Source: Gammaproteobacteria bacterium
GTDB taxonomy: Bacteria > Pseudomonadota > Gammaproteobacteria > SZUA-229
NCBI GenBank assembly: GCA_029879605.1
Contig: JAOUQA010000003.1
Location: 1 to 22,563 of the forward strand
DNA length: 22,563 bases
Direction: 5' to 3'
Below the pieces are notes generated by a model. It had not been told where the DNA came from and ran no database searches. It saw only the letters and a list, made by a program, of their open reading frames with translations. Position numbers and translations under genes: made by a program. This document shows positions 6,230 through 14,858 of the stretch, in pieces (the stretch's first letter is position 1; every line of letters starts with the position of its first letter).

Positions 6230-6808
6230 ATGAGCTTATTCGAGGTAAGAATCCACGGCAGAGGCGGCCAGGGTGTAGTCTCAGCGGCAGAAATGCTATC
6301 CGTTGCCGTATTTACCGAGGGCAAACATGCCCAGGCAATCCCCAGTTTTGGTTCTGAACGTATGGGTGCTCCCGTACAGTCATTTGTACGTTTTTCAGAT
6401 CATGATATTCGTACCCGTGAACCGGTGACTGAGCCTGACTGTTTAATCATTCAGGATGTCACGCTGGTGAATAACGATTCGACCTTTGCGGGTCTGAAAG
6501 ATGGTGGTTATGTATTATTGAATACCACCCACACGATTGAAGAGCTGGGTATTGCTGACAAACTGAAAAATATTCCCCCCGAACATTTGATGGTTGTTAA
6601 TGCTTCGGGTCTGGCCCGTGAGCATCTGGGTCGTCCAATTCCCAACGCGGCATTGATTGGTGGGTTTTCTGCAATTACCGGACAGTTAAAAATTGATTCC
6701 ATCGAAGAAGCGATTCGCAAGAAATTTTCCGGTGCCATTGCCGATGGTAATACTGCTGCCGCTCGTGCAGCTTATGACGAAGTTAAAAAAGCCAAGGGGT
6801 TGAAATAA
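6230..6808 (+). CDS. porG: 2-oxoacid:acceptor oxidoreductase, gamma subunit
   Basis: This is the gamma subunit/domain (192 residues) of a thiamine-diphosphate-dependent 2-oxoacid:ferredoxin oxidoreductase, the enzyme that cleaves a 2-oxoacid with CoA to an acyl-CoA, CO2 and low-potential electrons. Signature segments are VRIHGRGGQGVVSAAEMLS at the N-terminus (about 6-24), AIPSFGSERMGAPVQSFVR (about 37-55) and GLAREHLGRPIPNAALIGG near 127-145. The length is typical. The ATG is preceded by GAGG six bases away. Its TAA overlaps the ATG of the alpha gene (TAATG), indicating translational coupling. It is the first gene after the structured leader. The substrate (pyruvate, 2-oxoglutarate or an arylglyoxylate) is not readable; the symbol is used in the family sense. 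Confidence 0.9.
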   Translation: MSLFEVRIHGRGGQGVVSAAEMLSVAVFTEGKHAQAIPSFGSERMGAPVQSFVRFSDHDIRTREPVTEPDCLIIQDVTLVNNDSTFAGLKDGGYVLLNTTHTIEELGIADKLKNIPPEHLMVVNASGLAREHLGRPIPNAALIGGFSAITGQLKIDSIEEAIRKKFSGAIADGNTAAARAAYDEVKKAKGLK

Positions 6809-8013
6809 TGCTAAAGCAGGTAGAAGGCTCAATAGCAGTAGCCGAAGCGATTGCCCTGTGTAGACCGGATCTGGTTTGTGCCTATCCGATTACACCACAA
6901 ACACATATTGTTGAAGGTCTTGCGGATATGGTTCGTAAAGGCAAGATCAAAAGCAATTGTCAGTATATAAATGTTGAATCAGAATTTGCAGCACTCAGTG
7001 TCTGCATTGGTTCATCAGCCACCGGTGTGCGTTCCTATACCGCCACCAGTTCACAGGGTTTACTGTATATGGCTGAAGCTGTATACAACGCGTCCGGTAT
7101 GCGATTGCCTATCGTAATGACGATTGGTAACCGTGCGATTGGTGGTCCGATTAATATCTGGAACGATCAGTCAGACTCCATGGCACTACGTGATGCGGGC
7201 TGGATTCAGATTCATGCTGAAACTAACCAGGAAGCCGGTGATTTACATATCCAGGCATTCAAGATTGCAGAGCAGTTAAGTATTCCTGTCATGGTCTGTG
7301 TTGATGGCTTTTTATTAACCCATGCCTATGAGCAGGTTGAAGCCTCAACCCAGGAACAGGTGGATGAGTTTTTACCACCATTCAAACCGATGCAGGCACT
7401 GGATTGTGATGACCCTATGTCCATAGGTGCAATGGTAGGTCCTGAAGCCTTTATGGAAGTGCGCGCATTAAATGTTGCACACTTTGATAATGCGCTTGAG
7501 CCAATTCAGGAAATCTCCGAAGAATTTGAAAAAATCTTTGGCCGTAAAGCTGGCGGTCTGTTTGAACATTATCATTCAGAAGAAGCCGATACGGTTGTGG
7601 TTTCCCTGGGTTCGGTTAACGGCACAGTCAAAGACATTATTGATGAATACCGTAAAGAGTTTGTTTCTATTGGTTCATTCAAAATTGGTTGTTACCGCCC
7701 TTTTCCGGGCAAGCAGATTTTAGAGCAACTCAAACACGCAAAACGAATTATTGTTGTTGAAAAAGATTATTTCGCGGGTGTTGGTGGTTGCCTGGCTAAT
7801 GATATGAAGATTGCATTTAGAGGTTCAGATGCAAAAATTTATAGTGTTATTGGTGGTCTGGGCGGACGTCCCATATTCAAAAAATCACTGATGAAAATCC
7901 TTGATCGAGCAATGGAAGATGAGCTGGAAGAATTAAGTTTTATCGATCTTGATCGTACACTGGTAGAGCGTGAACAGGTTCGTGAAGACCAGTTCATGTC
8001 GAATGCCGGATAA
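6808..8013 (+). CDS. porA: 2-oxoacid:acceptor oxidoreductase, alpha subunit
   Basis: This is the alpha subunit (401 residues), holding the TPP pyrimidine-binding domain at the N-terminus (CAYPITPQTHIVEGLADMV, about 24-42; ESEFAALSVCIGSSATGVRSYT; SSQGLLYMAEAVYNASGMRLP) and a transketolase C-terminal-type domain (DTVVVSLGSVNGTVKDII through IIVVEKDYFAGVGG). GGPINIWNDQSDSM carries the usual POR active-site stretch. The length matches the separate-subunit (four-subunit type) alpha chains rather than the fused bacterial NifJ enzyme. AAGGGG lies about nine bases before the ATG, which overlaps the preceding stop. The POR/VOR family is certain; substrate preference is inferred at best. Confidence 0.92.
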   Translation: MLKQVEGSIAVAEAIALCRPDLVCAYPITPQTHIVEGLADMVRKGKIKSNCQYINVESEFAALSVCIGSSATGVRSYTATSSQGLLYMAEAVYNASGMRLPIVMTIGNRAIGGPINIWNDQSDSMALRDAGWIQIHAETNQEAGDLHIQAFKIAEQLSIPVMVCVDGFLLTHAYEQVEASTQEQVDEFLPPFKPMQALDCDDPMSIGAMVGPEAFMEVRALNVAHFDNALEPIQEISEEFEKIFGRKAGGLFEHYHSEEADTVVVSLGSVNGTVKDIIDEYRKEFVSIGSFKIGCYRPFPGKQILEQLKHAKRIIVVEKDYFAGVGGCLANDMKIAFRGSDAKIYSVIGGLGGRPIFKKSLMKILDRAMEDELEELSFIDLDRTLVEREQVREDQFMSNAG

Positions 8014-8024
8014 GAGGGCTCATT

Positions 8025-9029
8025 ATGTCAACAGAATTAAAACCAGATTTTTGTCAAACAGGTAATCTCACAGCAGGTAACCGTTTGCAATCCATTGATG
8101 TTGTTTCTGTTCAGTCAACAGAAGATCGTGCCAATGCATTAACATCCGGTCACCGTGCCTGCCAGGGTTGTGGTGAAGCACTGGGTGCGCGCATGGCGAT
8201 TGATAAAGTCATGGAGCTCAGTAAGAACAAAGTACATGTTGTAAATGCAACCGGTTGTCTTGAAGTATTTACTACACCATTCCCTGAAACATCATGGAAT
8301 GTGCCATGGCTACATTCCTTATTTGGTAATGCGCCTGCGGTTGCAACCGGTGTCCAGGCAGCATTAAAAGCCAAGGGCATGGAAGATGTGACGGTTATCG
8401 CCCAGGGTGGTGATGGCAGTACAGTGGATATTGGTTTTGGTTGTTTGTCTGGTATGTTCGAGCGTAACGATGATGTGCTTTACATCTGTTACGACAACGA
8501 AGCTTACATGAATACTGGTGTACAACGTTCCGGTGCAACACCACCGACTGCGCGTACGGCTACCACACCATTATCAGGTCCACATCCGGGTAATAATTTT
8601 GGTCAGGGTAAAAACGTACCTAAAATTGCCATGGCCCATGGCATTGCTTATGTGGCTACTGCGACAATTGCAAACGTACGTGATCTCGAAGCTAAAGTTG
8701 CGAAAGCCATGTCAATGAAAGGCGCACGTTATTTACATATTCATGTGCCCTGTCCATTAGGCTGGGGTTCATTGCCAAAAGATACCATTAAACTTGCACG
8801 TCTTGCGGTTGAATCCGGTTTGTATCCATTGTTCGAAGGCGAGCATGGTGAAATCACGGGTGTGACAAAAATTCGCAAGAAAGTCCCTGTTGATGAATAC
8901 TTAAAATTACAACGCCGTTTTGTTCATTTGTTCAAGAAAGGCGCAGATACAGAAGATCTGGCGGGTGTTCAGGCAATTGCCGATGCCCATATTAAATATT
9001 ATGGCCTGCTGGATGACGGAGAAAAATAA
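8025..9029 (+). CDS. porB: 2-oxoacid:acceptor oxidoreductase, beta subunit
   Basis: This is the beta subunit (334 residues), which binds the TPP diphosphate and a 4Fe-4S cluster. Cluster cysteines are C46 and C49 (ACQGCGEALG), C78 (NATGCLEV) and C243 (HVPCPLGWG). The TPP/Mg motif runs from GGDGS (128-132) to NEAYMNTGVQ (158-167). GATPPTARTATTPLSG is typical of pyruvate-type beta subunits. The ~40 residues before GHRACQGCG lack known motifs, slightly longer than usual. GAGGG just before the ATG gives a clear ribosome site, 11 bases after the alpha stop. The stop overlaps the next ATG as TAATG, implying coupled synthesis of the flavoprotein subunit. Confidence 0.92.
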   Translation: MSTELKPDFCQTGNLTAGNRLQSIDVVSVQSTEDRANALTSGHRACQGCGEALGARMAIDKVMELSKNKVHVVNATGCLEVFTTPFPETSWNVPWLHSLFGNAPAVATGVQAALKAKGMEDVTVIAQGGDGSTVDIGFGCLSGMFERNDDVLYICYDNEAYMNTGVQRSGATPPTARTATTPLSGPHPGNNFGQGKNVPKIAMAHGIAYVATATIANVRDLEAKVAKAMSMKGARYLHIHVPCPLGWGSLPKDTIKLARLAVESGLYPLFEGEHGEITGVTKIRKKVPVDEYLKLQRRFVHLFKKGADTEDLAGVQAIADAHIKYYGLLDDGEK

Positions 9030-10660
9030 TGGCGTTTACTTTGCCTTATGCAATTACCCTGGAAGTTGGTTCCAGTTTAGAAAACAAAACCGGTGACTGG
9101 CGAACTGAAAGACCCGTTTACCTGGATCGTCTACCACCTTGTAATATCGAATGTCCTGCTGGTGAAAATATCCAGGCTTGGCTGGGTCTTACCCAGGAAG
9201 GTAAATACCAGGAAGCATGGGAAGAAATTCTAGATAACAACCCGCTGCCATCTGTGCATGGGCGTGTTTGTTATCATCCCTGTGAAGATGGTTGTAATCG
9301 TAAGCAGATGGAAAACCCGGTTAGTATTCATGCCATTGAGCGCTTTCTTGGTGACCAGGCATTAAAAAATAACTGGGTTGTTTCAAAACAGGCAGATACC
9401 GGCAAGCACGTGCTGGTTGTAGGTGCAGGTCCTGGCGGTTTGTCGGCGGCTTACCATTTATGCAAAATGGGTCATAAGGTAACTGTCGTCGAATCGAAAG
9501 CAGCTCCCGGTGGCATGATGCGTTATGGTATTCCTGAGTATCGTTTACCACGTGATATTCTGGATGCCGAAGTAAAGCGCATCGAAGATATGGGCGTGAC
9601 CTTTAAGTACAACACCCGTATCGATAACCTGGCGGCAACAATGAAAGCTGATGGTTATGATGCCGCTTTCCTGGCAGTGGGTGCTCACCTGGCACGTAAA
9701 CTTGAAATGCCTTCTGATGATTCGGTGAATATTACCGATGCGGTAACTTACCTGAATGATATCGAAGCGAATGACAGCAAACCACAGTTGGGTAAAAAAG
9801 TGGCTGTTTACGGTGGTGGTAATACCGCTATTGACGTAGCGCGTTCAGCACTGCGTTTAGGTGCAGAGGAAGTCACCGTTATTTATCGTGGCCCTCAGGA
9901 TAAAATGCCAGCTCATTTATTTGAGATCGAAGAAGCGCTGGAAGAGGGCATCAAGATTGCTGCATTGCGTACGATCACGGAATATAAAGGCGGTAATATT
10001 ATCGTTGAAGTGAATGAGATGGATGCGGATCAGCGTCCACAGGCCACTGGTAAAACTGAAACGATCGCAGCTGATGCCGTGGTTTATGCATTAGGTCAGC
10101 TGGTTGATAGCAGTTTACTGAGTGACTGTGATGGCATTGTTGAAAACGACAATGTGATTGAAGTTGGTCAGCAAATGATGACCGGCATGGACGGTGTATT
10201 TGCCGGTGGTGATATGATTCCATCTGCACGTACTGTAACAACCGCCGTTGGTCATGGTAAAAAAGCAGCGCGTTATATCACGGCTTATTTAAAAGGTGAA
10301 ACCTATACGCCTGCTGAAAAGCACGAAACTGCTTCATTCGATAAGTTAAATACCTGGTATTACGAAGAAGAAAACATGCGTCAGCAGCCCGTGCTGGACC
10401 TGGATAAACGTAAATCAACGTTTGGTGAAGTACTGGGAGACCTGGACGAAGCCAATGCAAAATACGAAGCAATACGTTGTATGTCATGTGGTAACTGTTT
10501 TGAGTGTGATAACTGTTACACGGTATGTCCCGATAATGCGATTATTAAACTGGGTCGTGGTAACCGATTCCAGATTAATTATGATTACTGTAAGGGATGC
10601 GGTATGTGTGTTGAGGAATGCCCGTGTGGCTCAATGTTGATGGAGCCGGAGGAGTTGTGA
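9029..10660 (+). CDS. GltD-like FAD/NAD(P) oxidoreductase fused to a double-cluster ferredoxin
   Basis: This 543-residue fusion is the likely electron-transfer subunit of the oxidoreductase. Residues ~35-110 form a GltD/DPYD-type iron-sulfur domain with C38, C42, C81, C85 and C89. VLVVGAGPGGLSAAYHL (128-144) is the FAD fold. VAVYGGGNTAIDVARSALRLGA (starting 258) is the NAD(P) fold, and MDGVFAGGD (387-395) is the second FAD contact. Residues 484-533 hold a ferredoxin module with C484, C487, C490, C493, C496, C500 and then C521, C524, C527, C531 and C533. The operon resembles phenylglyoxylate:NAD+ oxidoreductase, where PadH (flavoprotein) and PadF (ferredoxin) are separate; here they are one chain and no separate delta gene is present. 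NAD(P) as acceptor is inferred. It is coupled by TAATG to porB. Confidence 0.88.
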   Translation: MAFTLPYAITLEVGSSLENKTGDWRTERPVYLDRLPPCNIECPAGENIQAWLGLTQEGKYQEAWEEILDNNPLPSVHGRVCYHPCEDGCNRKQMENPVSIHAIERFLGDQALKNNWVVSKQADTGKHVLVVGAGPGGLSAAYHLCKMGHKVTVVESKAAPGGMMRYGIPEYRLPRDILDAEVKRIEDMGVTFKYNTRIDNLAATMKADGYDAAFLAVGAHLARKLEMPSDDSVNITDAVTYLNDIEANDSKPQLGKKVAVYGGGNTAIDVARSALRLGAEEVTVIYRGPQDKMPAHLFEIEEALEEGIKIAALRTITEYKGGNIIVEVNEMDADQRPQATGKTETIAADAVVYALGQLVDSSLLSDCDGIVENDNVIEVGQQMMTGMDGVFAGGDMIPSARTVTTAVGHGKKAARYITAYLKGETYTPAEKHETASFDKLNTWYYEEENMRQQPVLDLDKRKSTFGEVLGDLDEANAKYEAIRCMSCGNCFECDNCYTVCPDNAIIKLGRGNRFQINYDYCKGCGMCVEECPCGSMLMEPEEL

Positions 10661-10687
10661 TTTCCTGCTTTGTTAATTTTGATATAT

Positions 10688-10717
10688 AAAAAAACCGCAG
10701 CTAGCTGCGGTTTTTTT
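10688..10717. terminator. bidirectional rho-independent terminator
   Basis: A seven-A run, CCGCAG, CTAG, CTGCGG and a seven-T run make a perfect hairpin with U tracts on both strands. It lies 27 bases after the oxidoreductase operon stop and 20 bases after the stop of the convergent lipoprotein gene, so it should serve both. Confidence 0.92.
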
Positions 10718-10737
10718 ATTGCTGTTAGCAGGGGCTT

Positions 10738-11484
10738 TTACATACCCAGGCTGAGAGTGAAAGGAGTCGATTGTGGAGCGATCAGTATAAAGTGGAATGA
10801 ATCTCCTGCTACAAGACTGAGAGTAACTGTTATGCCGCTTGTAGTACCAAAAAGACAATCATCTGTGCTGGTAAAGCATTTATTGGCAAAGTAGCTGCTA
10901 TAACCGATTAGATCTACACCGGCTCCATCAATGGTGAGAGTATAAGTTCCATCCGCTGGTGCGGTATATTGGTAATGATTGACACCGTGTAAGGATATTG
11001 TTTCGTAATTTACGGTACCATCTGCAACTTTCGTATTTGTGATGTCAGGCACTACAAGTAGATTTGCCAGGCCATCAGCAGAATTTGGATTGGTTAAGTT
11101 GAACTGGTAATCGGAGTTGGTTGTAGCGTTTTCTAATACGCAGATGTCTGTTGTTGCGTCTGACATTTTATACCAGTGAGAGCAGGAAGAACCATTCGAC
11201 ATTCCATTAAACTGAATTAATGATCCTTGTGCAAAAATATAATAAAGTGAATTTATTGAGTTTGTTGTAAAGGTATAATCAACTGAGTAACCAACAGGAA
11301 CAGATTCTCCAAATAATTGAGTGTTAAGGGTAATTGTTCTGGAGAGGGTTGTTGGGTCAGGAGTTGGTGTTGGTGTTGGTGTCGGGTCAGGATTAGTTGT
11401 TGTTGTAGGGCTACTGCTTGATGATCCGCAGGCAGTTATAGCTGTGGATAACAAAATAACACTAAAAAGCTTATAAAATTTCAT
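10738..11484 (-). CDS. lipoprotein with Pro/Thr linker and PPC-like beta domain
   Basis: This 248-residue predicted lipoprotein has MKFYKLFSVILLSTAITAC as its signal, cut before C19, with Gly at +2, which favours the outer membrane under the usual Lol rule. Residues 20-46 are a flexible Ser/Pro/Thr spacer with repeated PT pairs. The rest is beta-rich. The C-terminal ~90 residues (HYQYTAPADGTYTLTIDG, then VTLSLVAGDSFHFILIA) resemble bacterial pre-peptidase C-terminal (PPC) domains found on secreted proteins. Several cysteines occur in pairs (for example CFTSTDDC), possibly disulfides. No enzyme domain is seen. It is divergent from the response regulator gene across 230 bases and ends at the shared terminator. 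The lipoprotein call is firm; PPC is tentative. Confidence 0.8.
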   Translation of the reverse strand: MKFYKLFSVILLSTAITACGSSSSSPTTTTNPDPTPTPTPTPDPTTLSRTITLNTQLFGESVPVGYSVDYTFTTNSINSLYYIFAQGSLIQFNGMSNGSSCSHWYKMSDATTDICVLENATTNSDYQFNLTNPNSADGLANLLVVPDITNTKVADGTVNYETISLHGVNHYQYTAPADGTYTLTIDGAGVDLIGYSSYFANKCFTSTDDCLFGTTSGITVTLSLVAGDSFHFILIAPQSTPFTLSLGM

Positions 11485-11622
11485 ATGGCTGTCTCTTGTT
11501 GGTTGGAAAGTACTGCAGAAAATATATCTATTTTAGATATTAAGGTTTAATGCACTGATTTATAGCAGTAGAATTTTTGTGCGTAAATTGGCTATATGGT
11601 GCTGGCTTGTTGGCCCGGTTAT

Positions 11623-11646
11623 AAAGGCTTAGTCCAAAAGGCTTAG
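11623..11646 (+). repeat. 10-bp direct repeat before the response regulator gene
   Basis: AAAGGCTTAG occurs at 11623-11632 and 11637-11646, a 14-base period, in the gap between the divergent lipoprotein and response regulator genes. Tandem half-sites are a possibility. Confidence 0.45.
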
Positions 11647-11714
11647 ATAAAGTGTCTATGAAGTTTGCTAAAATCGTTGTATAACTCAATTTTAATTAAT
11701 AGTTTTAAGTAATT

Positions 11715-12386
11715 ATGAAGATTTTGCTTATTGAAGATCATGAGTTATTCCGGGAAGGATTAAAACTTGTTCTACGTGATTTGTCGTATAATTTGCAGAT
11801 TTTTGAAGCATGTAACTATGATGATGCTAGCAAGTTGATTTCTGATCACTCTGATCTGGATCTTATTTTGCTTGATCTTGGCCTATCCGGCATACAGGGT
11901 ATTGATGCTTTACTTATGTTGCGTGAGCAATCACCAGGGACACCTGTTGTTATTCTGTCTGCCATTGAAGATAGCAAAAAGGTGCAACAGGCTATGGAGA
12001 ATGGTGCACAGGGATATATAACAAAAGCATCTGATGCATCAACTATTCTTAATGCCCTCAAGTTTGTAATGTCTGGTGGTGTATATGTGCCTGCTAATAT
12101 TTTTCACATGAAGAACTTTAAATCTGGCTCCTCTGTACCTGGCAATAAAGTCGCTTTTCATAAACTTACACCTCGACAAGTAGACGTTCTTCTTATACTG
12201 TCAGAAGGCAGGCAAAATAAAGAGATTGCAAATATATTAGGGTTAAAGGTGTCAACTGTACGCGCGCATGTGGCATCTATATTGAAAGCATTTGATGTTA
12301 AGAATCGAACACAGGCGGTTCAGTATGCTATGCAGGAAGGCTTGATTGAGTTATTGAAGTCATCAAGTTCGGAATATAAATTATAA
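11715..12386 (+). CDS. NarL/LuxR-family response regulator
   Basis: This 223-residue response regulator has a receiver domain (1-~120) with acidic pocket E7/D8, phosphoacceptor D54 (ILLDLGLSG), S82 and K104, all the expected conserved residues. Residues ~152-215 form a LuxR-type helix-turn-helix: LTPRQVDVLLILSEGRQNKEI, ILGLKVSTVRAHVASILKAF and VKNRTQAVQYA. The ATG has only a weak AAG upstream; no alternative start fits the receiver domain better. It is transcribed alone and divergent from the lipoprotein gene, which is a candidate target. No HisKA_3-type kinase, the usual partner of NarL regulators, is present here. The family call is secure; the regulon is unknown. Confidence 0.93.
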   Translation: MKILLIEDHELFREGLKLVLRDLSYNLQIFEACNYDDASKLISDHSDLDLILLDLGLSGIQGIDALLMLREQSPGTPVVILSAIEDSKKVQQAMENGAQGYITKASDASTILNALKFVMSGGVYVPANIFHMKNFKSGSSVPGNKVAFHKLTPRQVDVLLILSEGRQNKEIANILGLKVSTVRAHVASILKAFDVKNRTQAVQYAMQEGLIELLKSSSSEYKL

Positions 12387-12701
12387 ATTATGGTTATGTC
12401 ATGACTATAAAAATAAAAAGATTATTAAATTAATATTCTTCTCGTATAAAAATATAATTTATTTAATGATGTATTGTCAGTTGGGTGTTTTTGTCTGTCA
12501 TATTTTAATCATTTTTCTTCTTGGTTGATGTCTCTGGTACCTGCATGTTAACTATGTGTAATACGGATAGAATTTTTCGTTTAAGTCATATTGTATACTT
12601 GTATGAATGTAAGGGGTGAGGGTAGTAGATGAAGTTCTGCCGAAGATTGAAAAGTAACTCGATTAAAGGTAAAACAAAAATAATGAGTTTAAATATGATA
12701 T
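12387..12701. other. AT-rich gap between convergent genes, nothing recognised
   Basis: This is the 315-base gap between the response regulator stop and the diguanylate cyclase stop. It is AT-rich and has no convincing hairpin with a U tract on either strand, no RNA gene and no credible coding frame. A frame from 12629 runs into the antisense of the next gene and was not accepted. Confidence 0.5.
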
Positions 12702-14423
12702 TCAGGATATCGCCAGTTTGGTTTTTGTATTCTGATGTACCACTGTCTGGTTTCGTCCATTTGTTTTGGCTCGATATAAGGCCGTGTCGGCTGCTTTAAT
12801 AATGCTGTCAGGTGTGCAGTTTATATTTAATTGCTGACTGAATAAACCTATGCTGACAGTTAAAGGCTGACCGGTATCAGGAAGTTTAGGCAGGGTTTCC
12901 AGTTTTTCAATATTATTATGTATGGATGCGCAGACATTGAGAGCGCCTTCGATATTGGTATCCGCTAATATAATTGCAAATTCTTCTCCGCCGTAACGCG
13001 CTACAAAATCATGTGGCCTTTTTAAGCTGTTTGTAAGCAACTTTGCAATCTGCTGCAGGCATATGTCTCCTTGTTGATGTCCATATTCATCATTTATTTT
13101 TTTGAAGTGATCAACATCAATAAGCATAAAAGATAACGGGGTGGATGTGCGTTTTGCATTCAGGTATTCTTGTTCAAGAATAATATCCATATACCTGCGA
13201 TTGGCAATACCCGTTAAGCTATCAGTTTGAGATAGTTGTTTGAAGTTTTCTGTCAGTCGCTCAAGTTCCTGGGTACGATCCTTGATCATCTTTTCAAGAT
13301 TGCTTTTATAATTAAGTAATTCAAGGTCTGATTTTTTACGACTAGTTATATCAGTTGTTGAAGCGGCTATTCTAACTGGTTCATTATTGTTGAGTAGAAC
13401 AAGGCCACGTGACATAACCCAGATGTACTCTCCCTGCTTGTTCATTAGCCTGTATTCAATATTAAATGAATTATTTTTTCCTTCCATGCAGTTTGTCCAG
13501 GTGGTTAGTGTGCAGCCTAGATCATCTGGATGAATTAATTTCTGCATGGAAAGAAAATTATTATTAATTTCATCATTAGTATATCCAAGCATCTCTTTCC
13601 ATCTTGGTGAGAAATAAATTTCATTTTCAGGAAGATTCCAGTCCCAGATGCCGTCATTGGTTCCTCGGAATATTAAATCAAGTCGTTCAGTTGTCTGGTT
13701 TAGCTCATCTATGTTTTGTTGTAGGATTTTATTAGTTACTGACAGTTCATTGTCTCTCTTGATTAAATAGTCATGAATTGTTAAGAATTTACGCAGAATA
13801 TAAATGGCTATTGAAGTGCTAATAATGACAATCAAAAAAATGACCCAGCTGGAAGTGACTGCTGTTTTTTTGTAAGTGATGGAGCTTGAGTCAAGTTCAT
13901 GCCTGGTGTGAATATTCTGTATGGAATTGAGTTCATGCAATATTTCAGAAATCCTGTTTTGTGCTGGTGTTGCTTCTTCAGATAATAGCTGAATGGATTT
14001 ATCATAATTCCCGGAACGGGCAAGTTCTATAATATTATATTCTAATGGCGTTGTTTGATTTGTTAGATCTCCCTGATTGTTGATAAGAATTTTTTCCTTA
14101 TTGGTTAACTCCATGGTTAAAAGTTTGTTTCTGGTTTCAATAAATCTATTTCCGTGTTCTATAAATTTTATGAAAAGATCATCCTGTTTGAGTATATCTT
14201 GTGTAGTTGCTATCTGGTATAAGATTAGGGCTTTTTCTTTAGCGTGAAATATCATATTATTAGACAGCGTTGCGTGTTGCATTTGTTCGTTGACGTCATC
14301 AATTAGTTCGGACTCGATGACTAACATGCGTTGCATGCTGATTGTAATAGCAACAATAATTATAAGTGATATAAGTAGCAAACAAAAAATTATAAAAAAA
14401 TGCTTCTTTTTTCTTATATCCAC
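12702..14423 (-). CDS. membrane PAS-GGDEF diguanylate cyclase
   Basis: This 573-residue inner-membrane sensor is predicted to make cyclic di-GMP. TM segments lie at about 9-30 and 192-211 and bracket a ~160-residue helical periplasmic domain. A PAS/PAC domain spans ~246-362 (NDGIWDWNLPENEIYFSPRWKEMLGY; GEYIWVMSRGL), a coiled-coil linker ~364-395, and the GGDEF domain 400-560. The active site is R476-Y-GGEEF (478-482), with metal site D436/D438, so it should be active. R469-P-H-D472, five residues before GGEEF, is a classic RxxD inhibitory site. The start is GTG; upstream in frame there is no ATG, GTG or TTG before a stop, and later starts would lose the first TM segment. There is no EAL domain. 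The periplasmic ligand is unknown. Confidence 0.92.
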   Translation of the reverse strand: MDIRKKKHFFIIFCLLLISLIIIVAITISMQRMLVIESELIDDVNEQMQHATLSNNMIFHAKEKALILYQIATTQDILKQDDLFIKFIEHGNRFIETRNKLLTMELTNKEKILINNQGDLTNQTTPLEYNIIELARSGNYDKSIQLLSEEATPAQNRISEILHELNSIQNIHTRHELDSSSITYKKTAVTSSWVIFLIVIISTSIAIYILRKFLTIHDYLIKRDNELSVTNKILQQNIDELNQTTERLDLIFRGTNDGIWDWNLPENEIYFSPRWKEMLGYTNDEINNNFLSMQKLIHPDDLGCTLTTWTNCMEGKNNSFNIEYRLMNKQGEYIWVMSRGLVLLNNNEPVRIAASTTDITSRKKSDLELLNYKSNLEKMIKDRTQELERLTENFKQLSQTDSLTGIANRRYMDIILEQEYLNAKRTSTPLSFMLIDVDHFKKINDEYGHQQGDICLQQIAKLLTNSLKRPHDFVARYGGEEFAIILADTNIEGALNVCASIHNNIEKLETLPKLPDTGQPLTVSIGLFSQQLNINCTPDSIIKAADTALYRAKTNGRNQTVVHQNTKTKLAIS

Positions 14424-14858
14424 TGTTTGTGCCTGTAAATGTTATTCAATAAATCGTTAAAAAATAAATTCAATGTGCGTATTTATTAATAGGTGCAAAA
14501 TCGGCAAATAGCAATTCGTAATATGTTAAATATCTCTGTTATGTGGGTTATAACCTGAGTAAGGATATGGTCAATGGGTTGATCGATGAATTGAGTTAAA
14601 TTGATTATGATTTTTAAGGATAATATTTAGAGATAATTAATGTATTGATTGTTGTTTGATAAGATTGTAATTATTTTTAAATTTCTGGTGTTGATTTATT
14701 AAGTCGAATTTATGGGGGGCACGCATTGTTTTTGTGACTGAAAAAAAGATATGTTGCAGGCTATAGTGGTGAAATAACCATGTACTATAGATTTAGTATA
14801 TGTTGATTGGCCAAAGTCAGTAAGGGTATTAAATACACATGTAGACTCTGTTTGTTAG
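14424..14858. other. 435-base AT-rich gap, nothing recognised
   Basis: This lies upstream of the diguanylate cyclase and downstream of the small membrane protein gene, both on the minus strand. It must contain the cyclase promoter, but the base composition gives many AT-rich matches and none stands out. No RNA gene, repeat or credible frame was seen. Confidence 0.5.

Noticed and set aside
12629..12799. 56-codon plus-strand frame following a GGGTGAGGG-like ribosome site
   Set aside because: Its 3' half is antisense to the diguanylate cyclase C-terminus, and the translation has no recognisable feature.
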